DNA of 23,269 nt, taken from Patescibacteria group bacterium. GTDB taxonomy: Bacteria; Patescibacteriota; Gracilibacteria; UM-FILTER-43-11. Positions within the stretch are counted from its first letter, which is position 1; each line of letters begins with the position of its first letter. Below, one piece after another: positions 7,325-12,737 of the stretch. A program made the position numbers and the translations under genes. The stretch covers positions 1-23,269 of the forward strand of contig JAJDCE010000044.1 in the NCBI GenBank assembly GCA_029260985.1, written 5' to 3'. The notes under the pieces are model-generated. The model made no database searches. It was given only the letters and a program-made list of their open reading frames with translations, and was not told the DNA's origin.

Positions 7325-7515
7325 ATCTTGGTCTGCGCTTTGTGGGCACAGAACGTTTTGTGTTGTAACCAAAAACTCTGTTTGCCTGAGCAGATAACCT
7401 ATCGAATGAACGATAAATCAGCTGCAAAACAAGCAGGGGGTTGGTCACAACAGGAGCTAATTTTTAAGGATCAATTCCAAATGTTCAGACGCATTGATAG
7501 CAGGCCAATTTGGAG
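7325..7515 (-). promoter_or_regulatory. Long structured 5' leader of the 426-aa gene
   Basis: About 205 nt separate the predicted transcription start (~7516) from the ATG. Visible pairings include a 7-bp hairpin (7332-7338/7346-7352, one G-U pair) just before the SD and a TATCG/CGATA stem near 7398-7413. A pseudoknot-like pair sits at the very 5' end: 7509-7514 with 7476-7481, crossing 7493-7498 with 7470-7475. No known riboswitch class is recognised. Confidence 0.4.
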
Positions 7516-7522
7516 TGCATAT

Positions 7523-7551
7523 AAAATACCATAAAAATAGTAAAATGTCAA
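7523..7551 (-). promoter_or_regulatory. Sigma-70 promoter for the 426-aa gene
   Basis: On the minus strand, TTGACA (7546-7551), a 17-nt spacer, then TATTTT (7523-7528). A perfect -35 and ideal spacing make this strong. It lies in the gap after the 320-aa gene. Confidence 0.75.
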
Positions 7552-7599
7552 TAAGAAACCCCATCCAGTTTTATCTTCACTGTTCTCTGAAATCTATGT

Positions 7600-8562
7600 T
7601 TATGCTGCCATGGCCTGATAGCGGGCAAATGGACTTTTGTTCGCAAAGAGGCCTTTGAATCGATCCCGGTATCTTTCAGTTTTTTCACCTCTTAAATAGT
7701 CAAAAAGTTTTTTACTTTTCGCCATTGAACCATAAGCATTTAGTAACCCTTCGGCAGGAGCCATCATGGCCCGACCTGCGTTTACACCTGTTGCAGTTAC
7801 ACCATGGGCTATTTCCATGCTCGTATGATAAGGCACGCCTAGAATGGCTGCTGGGGCTCCTCCGATACCTTTCCCGATATTTTTAAAGGGGTTCACAAAA
7901 GCGTTTGTTGCTACTCCTTTGTAGTCTTTTTTGTATAATGCTTTAGGGGCATTCCACAGCACATTTGTAACTGCTTTACGGCAACCATTTGCGACGCTGA
8001 AGGGGTATATAGCTGTTTTAACTGCAGCTTCTTTAGAGCGTCCCAAAAAGGTTCCAGTGGTCTTAAACAGGGTGCTGAAGTGAGTTCTGAATTGGTCTAC
8101 AAGGGCTCTTTTGGGGAATTCATAAAAATTGGCCCGTCCTACTTCGTAGGCCATACCACCGGTTAAATTCCAACCTGCTTCTAGGGTTTCTTTCGTTAAA
8201 TCTCTGGTAGTGTCAACCGTTGCCCAAAGAGGGTCTTTTAGATGTTCTCCTACTTTACCACCAATTCCTCTGGCGAGGGCTGTACTTTTTTGATTAAAAC
8301 CTATTACTCCTTCGTATGCTTTACGGGTAAGGATAAATGGGGATTTGAGAATGTAGCCAAGTGTGCTTTGAGCGTAAAAAGGTTTTCGAGCATATTCTTT
8401 AAAAACACCGTATTTTTCTTTAATAGTACCAGTATCCCGTTTCATTTTATCCCATGCTCCTCCTAATGCATTTCCGGCATCTGGGCCGATTAGGCGAACA
8501 GGCCGGTTTTCACCGGAGAAAAAATCTTTCGTTCCTCTGTTGTTGAATTGGTGTAAAAGCAT
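7600..8562 (-). CDS. Hypothetical Gly/Trp/Lys-rich protein, probably membrane-associated (320 aa)
   Basis: No family recognised. The sequence is rich in Gly, Ala, Lys and aromatics, with many stretches that could form amphipathic helices (for example around GVATNAFVNPFKNIGKGIGG and GGAPAAILGVPYHTSMEIAHGV). It has no signal peptide and no long continuous membrane helix. The C-terminus is very basic (GEKTERYRDRFKGLFANK). Composition recalls the glycine-rich C-terminal part of the 583-aa protein and a stretch following the membrane hairpin of the 1998-aa protein. The start is ATG 8562, with no SD, about 15 nt below the predicted transcription start. It ends 49 nt before the promoter of the 426-aa gene, without an obvious terminator, so read-through is possible. 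Codons are AT-richer than those of both neighbours. Confidence 0.85.
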   Translation of the reverse strand: MLLHQFNNRGTKDFFSGENRPVRLIGPDAGNALGGAWDKMKRDTGTIKEKYGVFKEYARKPFYAQSTLGYILKSPFILTRKAYEGVIGFNQKSTALARGIGGKVGEHLKDPLWATVDTTRDLTKETLEAGWNLTGGMAYEVGRANFYEFPKRALVDQFRTHFSTLFKTTGTFLGRSKEAAVKTAIYPFSVANGCRKAVTNVLWNAPKALYKKDYKGVATNAFVNPFKNIGKGIGGAPAAILGVPYHTSMEIAHGVTATGVNAGRAMMAPAEGLLNAYGSMAKSKKLFDYLRGEKTERYRDRFKGLFANKSPFARYQAMAA

Positions 8563-8583
8563 GAGTTGATTAAATGGTAGTAT

Positions 8584-8612
8584 ATTTTATAATAATTTAA
8601 TTAATTTGTCAA
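8584..8612 (-). promoter_or_regulatory. Sigma-70 promoter for the 320-aa gene, short leader
   Basis: On the minus strand, TTGACA (8607-8612), a 17-nt spacer, then TAAAAT (8584-8589). The predicted start near 8577 leaves only about 15 nt before the ATG, too short for a normal SD, and none is present. Confidence 0.75.
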
Positions 8613-8634
8613 CTCTATTCTGTTTTTAGGTAAT

Positions 8635-8685
8635 GGGCGACCCGACTTCTCCTTCGACTATGCTCAGGATTCGTCGGGTGCGCCC
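8635..8685 (-). terminator. Long imperfect hairpin carrying a CTTCGACT repeat, possible terminator of the 62-aa gene
   Basis: GGGCGACCCGAC (8635-8646) pairs with GTCGGGTGCGCCC (8673-8685) with one bulge. The loop is the CCTTCGACTATGCTCAGG repeat (8651-8668). It lies 17 nt past the stop of the 62-aa gene. It lacks a T-run, so termination is uncertain; mRNA 3'-end protection is another option. Confidence 0.5.
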
Positions 8686-8702
8686 TTGGTTTGTACCGTC
8701 TT

Positions 8703-8891
8703 TCATTCACATCCGTCTTCCAGGATGCCTTCACAGCCCTGGCAGCCGTAGGAATCAGGCTCTTTGTAGTCGCCTTCGCCTGAGCCGGCTTTGCTGAGCT
8801 CGCTTACGCACTGTCCGATCGAAATGATGATCAGGAGCACAATTACGATGACGATCTGAACCACCATCGATGGCTGTTCGTGCTTTTTCAT
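8703..8891 (-). CDS. Small single-helix membrane protein with Cys-rich tail (62 aa)
   Basis: No family recognised. The N-terminus MKKHEQPS is short and positively charged. One strong membrane helix covers about 9-27 (VVQIVIVIVLLIIISIG). The acidic tail is Gly/Cys-rich, with Cys28 at the membrane edge and Cys50, Cys53 and Cys61 (CQGCEGILEDGC). Charges predict N-in/C-out topology, which would place the cysteines outside, where they could form disulfides or bind metal; this is inference. There is no lipobox (Gln precedes Cys28). I chose the internal ATG 8891 over the in-frame ATG 8969 because a strong SD (AAGGAG) precedes it and the extension is polar and unstructured. It is one of three G/C-biased genes in the cluster and has its own promoter and leader. 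A pilin-like or subunit role is conceivable but unproven. Confidence 0.8.
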   Translation of the reverse strand: MKKHEQPSMVVQIVIVIVLLIIISIGQCVSELSKAGSGEGDYKEPDSYGCQGCEGILEDGCE

Positions 8892-8898
8892 CGTTTTT

Positions 8899-8904
8899 CT
8901 CCTT
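8899..8904 (-). promoter_or_regulatory. Shine-Dalgarno site that decides the start of the 62-aa gene
   Basis: The minus strand reads AAAAAGGAGAAAAACG then ATG at 8891. It is nearly the same module as before the 268-aa and 426-aa genes. Confidence 0.85.
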
Positions 8905-8981
8905 TTTGATGTGGATTGTTTTGACGGTGTTTTTCTCTCGCTTAGGGCGCACGTGTGCACTTTTAGCATTAAGAGAAGATT

Positions 8982-9009
8982 ATTATAACACTTTTTTAGT
9001 CTTCTTCAA
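8982..9009 (-). promoter_or_regulatory. Promoter for the 62-aa gene inside the end of the YbjQ-like gene
   Basis: On the minus strand, TTGAAG (9004-9009), a 16-nt spacer, and a perfect TATAAT (8982-8987). The -35 overlaps the last codons of the upstream gene. The predicted leader is about 84 nt. Confidence 0.65.
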
Positions 9010-9337
9010 TAACAACTGCGGTGCCGACGTAATGTGCTAAAGCACGGTTTTCGTCATAATCGGAACGAGAAGACAGGCCGACAATTGCGTTTGCTCCTTT
9101 TTCCTCTGCAAGTTCCTTCAGCTTTTTTCTGGCCTCTTTCATGGCTTTTTTTAAAGCTGACTCTGCCACACTATTTCTTCCGCCAAACCAGTCCTCCAGA
9201 GCCTGAATTGTTTCTTCGACAAAGTCCCATCGTCCCTGAACACTAATTGCTTCAATTGCTCCTAATACTTCAGTTATCCTTTTCCTGCTCTCTTCAGGAA
9301 AGTCAGGTAGGGTGATGATATTTTCATTTTCTGGCAT
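8996..9337 (-). CDS. YbjQ/UPF0145-like small protein (113 aa)
   Basis: The second half matches the YbjQ family (PF01906, UPF0145). The key pieces are WDFVEETIQALEDWFGGRN at 37-55, a helix ALKKAMKEARKKLKELAEEK at 61-80, then GANAIVGLSS at 81-90 and the closing strand HYVGTAVVIEE at 102-112. Family members are about 105-aa cytoplasmic proteins thought to form pentamers; their function is unknown despite an old metal-binding label. Here the N-terminal 20 residues (PENENIITLPDFPEESRKR) replace the usual opening strand. The start at ATG 9337 has no SD, and the gene lies 32 nt after the 725-aa gene, so the two are probably co-transcribed. I am confident of the family and have no clear idea of its task here. 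Confidence 0.82.
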   Translation of the reverse strand: MPENENIITLPDFPEESRKRITEVLGAIEAISVQGRWDFVEETIQALEDWFGGRNSVAESALKKAMKEARKKLKELAEEKGANAIVGLSSRSDYDENRALAHYVGTAVVIEED

Positions 9338-9369
9338 AATTTGTGAAATTAATAAATATTAAGGAATGA

Positions 9370-11547
9370 TTATCTAATGACATCATCGTCATCTGTTTTT
9401 GCTGTTTTGGACCTTTCTTTTTTCTGATTTGCCTCCTTCGCTTTTGCAAGGATAATTTTTAATCGTGCTGCTGCTGCTTTTTTATCCTGATCTGTTATTA
9501 CATAGTCTTGTTTTTCAGTGGTGTCTTCCTCTGGTTTTTCTTCATCTTCTTCTTTCGGTAAACGACCTAATTTAGCCTTTTTTAGCCCTCGCAAAGCGAC
9601 ACCCATCATTTTAGCTAATTCAAAGTCAGCTTCGTCGATGTAGCGCTTATCATTAGGGTTATACTGGTCATTTTCTGATAATGAAATTCCACTTTCGATT
9701 GAAATAGGTAGTAAAATATCATGTTCGATTTCGTAGGCAATATCTACAAGTGCTGGATCGGCCAGGCATTTGGCGTAAATATTTAGCAAGTGTTCGAAGG
9801 TGAATACTTTTGAGCCGTCACGATCAAAATCGTTGAAGTTAACTGCTTCTTTATCAGTGACTGGTATATTGTAAAGATAGTCTTTGTTAAAGCCTTCACC
9901 GCCACGATCCATGGCATCAATACACATGTCTATATATTCCTTGTCAGTTTGCTGGTTTCTTCTTTGCTGTCTTTTTTGATTGGTGTCGTAGTGCCCAAGT
10001 ACTGCGTAGGCTAAGCGGTTAAAGGCGCCTTCCACGTTTTCATATTCCGGTTTGGATTTAAGTCCTTTTGCAATTTTGGCAACAACGTCTTTAAGTTTGC
10101 CTCGTTGTTTTTGGGGTGTGGTTGTCATTGCGGCAAGACTTCTCCACAGCTCCTGATTTCTTTGTTGTAGGGCTGAATAGCGGCTTCGGCTCACCATGAT
10201 CACTGCAATATAACGGCTCACGTCAATGTCGGTTGCTTCTACCAGTTTGTTTACTAAATCGTCAAATGAGCCTGCTTCAGCAGCTTGTTCTAAGGGGCAA
10301 ATTCCTCTGATTTGCTGATCTGCAGTTTCTCCTAAGTTTTTTGAGAGAGTAGATGTATCTAGCTGGATGAGTTGGGCGATTTTTTTGCCTAAAGGATTAT
10401 TGATCAGAAATTCACACCATCCTGTAGCGTTATCTTCGTTCGGGAGTGATTTTTGATCGAGGTCTGCTGGCCATCGATCATTGTCTTTGGCGGTTTGGAT
10501 TTTTGGCCTTACTTCGGTTTCGAAGAATTCTTGAATCAGTTCATCGACATTGAGACCAAGTGTTTCGAAGAAAGCCCTTTCCTGGTCGTTATTTTCTCTC
10601 TGAAGCAAGCGAAAGGTTTGACGACCATTTAGCTTTTTAAAACGATAGAGTTGTTCTAAGGCAGCTTTAGCGTGAGGAGCACGGGCTTCAAATTCGGCTT
10701 TGACTGCTTTTTTGTTGTCTTCAAGAGCTTCTTTCATTTCAGGGTTGTCGTCACTTTCAGTTTGATAAACGGTTTTTTTGTGGTCAACAACTTTAGCCCA
10801 TATTTCGTCCAGTAAGGCTTTTAAGTCAGGGTTTTCATCAATATCTTCTTCAAAGAAGCGAATCATTTCTTTAATTTTTGTACGTAATTCATTTCTTTCC
10901 CTTGAATTTGTTTTACCGCCGCATTTTTCGTATGCAAATTGAATAACTTCTTCCAGTGTTACGTCATTTTCATCAACAAATTTCACAATAGCTTTACGGT
11001 GAGGAAGATGTTTTAAAACGTCGACTACAGCTCTTTCGAGCACACTTCCGGTCACTCTACCCTGTTCATCTTTTCTTCGCTCTGTAATTAAGTGGTTGTT
11101 TGGGAGCAGGTTAAAATTACCGATTCCATTTTCGGTGTAAAATCGGTTGATTGCTTGTTCATTTTCGCTGGCATGGATTTCAGAAAGATACATAGCCAGG
11201 TTCAGCATTTTAAGTTGTCTTGATTGCCTTAGGGCTAACTGGCCGTCATCTTGTTCAGCGATTTGCACAAGGAGTTTTTGCCAGAATTTGTTGAATGGGT
11301 AATTTCCGGTTTCAACATCTTCTTCCGGGGCACCAAATGAATTTCCGTCGTTAGCAGCAGGTGCTCGTAGCTTTTCCACAATAGCCTTTATTGGATCAAA
11401 GGGGTCAACTCCAGCACGGTATCGTTCACGGGCAGATAGCACTTGTTGACTTTGTGCACGCGTGTCCTGAGTTTGCTCTTCACGAGGAGTTCTTCGGAAG
11501 AAGTCTCTGATTGCCTGAATCGGTGTTTTGGGTGAATTGTTGGTCAT
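9370..11547 (-). CDS. Large soluble charged hypothetical protein (725 aa)
   Basis: No family recognised. No signal peptide or membrane helix is visible, so it is probably cytoplasmic. The N-terminal ~90 residues are polar and likely flexible (DFFRRTPREEQTQDTRAQSQ). The core, about 90-640, is mostly helical and charged. The C-terminal ~80 residues are very Lys/Glu/Asp-rich and probably disordered, ending DDDDVIR. No nucleotide-binding loop or catalytic motif was found. The start ATG 11547 lies almost exactly where transcription from the promoter at 11553-11581 should begin, so the mRNA is probably leaderless, which agrees with the missing SD. Codons are AT-rich. It sits between the GC-rich 268-aa membrane gene and the YbjQ-like gene, suggesting a cytoplasmic scaffold or adaptor for the same assembly (inference). 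Confidence 0.87.
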   Translation of the reverse strand: MTNNSPKTPIQAIRDFFRRTPREEQTQDTRAQSQQVLSARERYRAGVDPFDPIKAIVEKLRAPAANDGNSFGAPEEDVETGNYPFNKFWQKLLVQIAEQDDGQLALRQSRQLKMLNLAMYLSEIHASENEQAINRFYTENGIGNFNLLPNNHLITERRKDEQGRVTGSVLERAVVDVLKHLPHRKAIVKFVDENDVTLEEVIQFAYEKCGGKTNSRERNELRTKIKEMIRFFEEDIDENPDLKALLDEIWAKVVDHKKTVYQTESDDNPEMKEALEDNKKAVKAEFEARAPHAKAALEQLYRFKKLNGRQTFRLLQRENNDQERAFFETLGLNVDELIQEFFETEVRPKIQTAKDNDRWPADLDQKSLPNEDNATGWCEFLINNPLGKKIAQLIQLDTSTLSKNLGETADQQIRGICPLEQAAEAGSFDDLVNKLVEATDIDVSRYIAVIMVSRSRYSALQQRNQELWRSLAAMTTTPQKQRGKLKDVVAKIAKGLKSKPEYENVEGAFNRLAYAVLGHYDTNQKRQQRRNQQTDKEYIDMCIDAMDRGGEGFNKDYLYNIPVTDKEAVNFNDFDRDGSKVFTFEHLLNIYAKCLADPALVDIAYEIEHDILLPISIESGISLSENDQYNPNDKRYIDEADFELAKMMGVALRGLKKAKLGRLPKEEDEEKPEEDTTEKQDYVITDQDKKAAAARLKIILAKAKEANQKKERSKTAKTDDDDVIR

Positions 11548-11552
11548 GATGA

Positions 11553-11581
11553 CTTATAAGGGGTAAATAAAAGTTTGTTAA
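11553..11581 (-). promoter_or_regulatory. Promoter giving a leaderless 725-aa gene transcript
   Basis: On the minus strand, TTAACA (11576-11581), a 17-nt spacer, then TATAAG (11553-11558). Counting about 7 nt past the -10 gives a start at ~11546, which is the A or T of the ATG at 11547. Confidence 0.65.
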
Positions 11582-11595
11582 TTAAGGGGGGGTGT

Positions 11596-11619
11596 GGCGG
11601 GGGACGAATGTCCCCCGCC
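11596..11619 (-). terminator. Perfect 10-bp GC hairpin after the 268-aa gene
   Basis: GGCGGGGGAC (11596-11605) and GTCCCCCGCC (11610-11619) form a perfect stem with a 4-nt loop, 14 nt past the stop. No T-run follows on the minus strand, so it is either an atypical terminator or a 3'-end stabiliser. Confidence 0.65.
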
Positions 11620-11633
11620 GAGGCTTGTGGTTG

Positions 11634-12440
11634 TCACGCTGCCAGGGCGCCCAGATTCATTTCATGGGCGAGGGCCTGGGTGATCGGGCGGGTTTTCAGC
11701 ACCATGATGCCATTGGTGGCAATGAAGCCGGAAATGACACTTTCGATCATGCTGGCCTTGTCCGGCAGCTCGTCGGTGAGGAGTCGCGTTTGGTGGTTGG
11801 CAAGGGCGAGGAGTCGGGTGTCATCGACGATGTCATCCGTGGTGCACTCGCGGAGGAGATTCTTCATCTCTTCCCAGGTGGCGAGTGCTACAGGATCCTT
11901 GTCCTTGATAGCCTTGATGCTACTCATGGCGAGTTGTCCGCCAGCTAGGGCTACCTTACCGCCTTTGACGAGGGCAGCTTTGCCGACATCTTTGCCGCCC
12001 CGAAGGACGACGAGCATCCACTTGGCGATGCCTGGTGCGTTGATGGCGGCAGAAAGGATGAAAAGCGCGAGGGCTTGTATCCATCCTGTTCCGGCGAACG
12101 CGCGGCAACCTTGGTAGAGGCCGAGCCACATGATCACGTTAATGATCAGTGACAGGAAGCCACCGATGAAGGGAACGACGCCGACGACTTTGCTGATGGC
12201 GCCGGTGACCTTAGCCCAGTGGCGAATCCAGAGGGCTGCGGCTGCGATGCCGAGTATCAGCGCCGCGGTTCTGCCGATTTCCCATTGCAGGAAAGCGGGC
12301 ATTATCGATGCGACTGCGTCGCCGATCCACTTGCTGAGGGTTTGGGGTAGGTAGATGATCGTTACCACGGCACCTTTGATGGCGCCGAGCACGCTTCCAA
12401 TGTCGGAGAGAATCTCCAACGTTCCTTTTCCTTCTGCCAT
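11634..12440 (-). CDS. Polytopic membrane protein of unknown family (268 aa)
   Basis: No family recognised. Likely membrane helices are at about 56-75 (TAALILGIAAAALWI), 86-108 (VVGVVPFIGGFLSLIINVIMWL) and 118-146 (a long or paired helix). An amphipathic segment lies near 17-50. The C-terminal ~120 residues (150-268) are soluble, with Cys199 and an acidic stretch TDDIVDDTRL. Third positions are mostly G/C, in contrast with the giant gene upstream and the 725-aa gene downstream. The start is ATG 12440 rather than the in-frame ATG 12533, because AAAGGAAG precedes 12440 and the longer form would put Arg/Cys-rich leader sequence in the protein. It has two good promoters and a structured leader. 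It could be a membrane pore or base component, but no T4SS or secretion family is recognisable. Confidence 0.88.
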   Translation of the reverse strand: MAEGKGTLEILSDIGSVLGAIKGAVVTIIYLPQTLSKWIGDAVASIMPAFLQWEIGRTAALILGIAAAALWIRHWAKVTGAISKVVGVVPFIGGFLSLIINVIMWLGLYQGCRAFAGTGWIQALALFILSAAINAPGIAKWMLVVLRGGKDVGKAALVKGGKVALAGGQLAMSSIKAIKDKDPVALATWEEMKNLLRECTTDDIVDDTRLLALANHQTRLLTDELPDKASMIESVISGFIATNGIMVLKTRPITQALAHEMNLGALAA

Positions 12441-12447
12441 GGTTTTT

Positions 12448-12455
12448 CTTCCTTT
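12448..12455 (-). promoter_or_regulatory. Shine-Dalgarno site that decides the start of the 268-aa gene
   Basis: The minus strand reads AAAGGAAGAAAAACC then ATG at 12440. It matches the initiation module of the 62-aa and 426-aa genes. Confidence 0.85.
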
Positions 12456-12606
12456 TCTTGAGATGTTTACGGGTTTCCCCGGTTGTTGTGACAAACACAG
12501 AGCATGTCTGCTCCCGTAGGATGAGCGGCACAATTACCGCTACAATCACTTTGGGAGCATACAGCTCAATGCTTGAGCTCTGGTTTAAAAGAACATCTAT
12601 CTAAAG
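12456..12606 (-). promoter_or_regulatory. Hairpin-rich 5' leader of the 268-aa gene
   Basis: Four local stems occur in about 165 nt: AGCTCAA/TTGAGCT with a 3-nt loop (12563-12579), AGCGG/CCGCT (12524-12528/12537-12541), GAGCA/TGCTC (12500-12513), and CGGG-GAAA-CCCG with a GNRA tetraloop (12470-12481) just upstream of the SD. No known riboswitch or ribosomal-protein leader is recognised. Confidence 0.5.
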
Positions 12607-12613
12607 TAGATTT

Positions 12614-12641
12614 ATTATACACTAAAAAATATATTTGTCAA
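12614..12641 (-). promoter_or_regulatory. Proximal consensus promoter for the 268-aa gene
   Basis: On the minus strand, TTGACA (12636-12641), a 16-nt spacer and TATAAT (12614-12619): both hexamers are perfect. The predicted start is near 12607. Confidence 0.8.
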
Positions 12642-12696
12642 TAATAAATGGGGTCAGACAAAATGTCGAATATTTTTTTAGCCTAATGTAACTTTA

Positions 12697-12725
12697 ATAA
12701 TATTCTTTTTTCTGTGATTTGTCAA
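12697..12725 (-). promoter_or_regulatory. Distal promoter for the 268-aa gene
   Basis: On the minus strand, TTGACA (12720-12725), a 17-nt spacer, then TATTAT (12697-12702). It begins immediately after the stop of the giant gene and overlaps a small AAGGC/GCCTT hairpin (12724-12739). Confidence 0.6.
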
Positions 12726-12737
12726 GGCTCCTATGCC

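Noticed and set aside
6462..7397. Several + strand open frames opposite the 426-aa gene
   Set aside because: GC-rich DNA leaves long antisense frames; the proteins are unbalanced and lack start signals.
8892..8969. Longer start of the 62-aa gene at ATG 8969
   Set aside because: The added 26 residues are polar without pattern; the SD lies before ATG 8891 and the predicted transcript begins near 8975.
11575..12117. 180-aa + strand frame opposite the 268-aa gene
   Set aside because: Antisense shadow of a GC-rich gene; Ser/Arg/Ala-rich product without domains, starting inside the terminator-like hairpin region.
12441..12533. Longer start of the 268-aa gene at ATG 12533
   Set aside because: It would cover the hairpin leader and SD; the extension is Arg/Cys/Ser-rich and unlike a membrane protein start.
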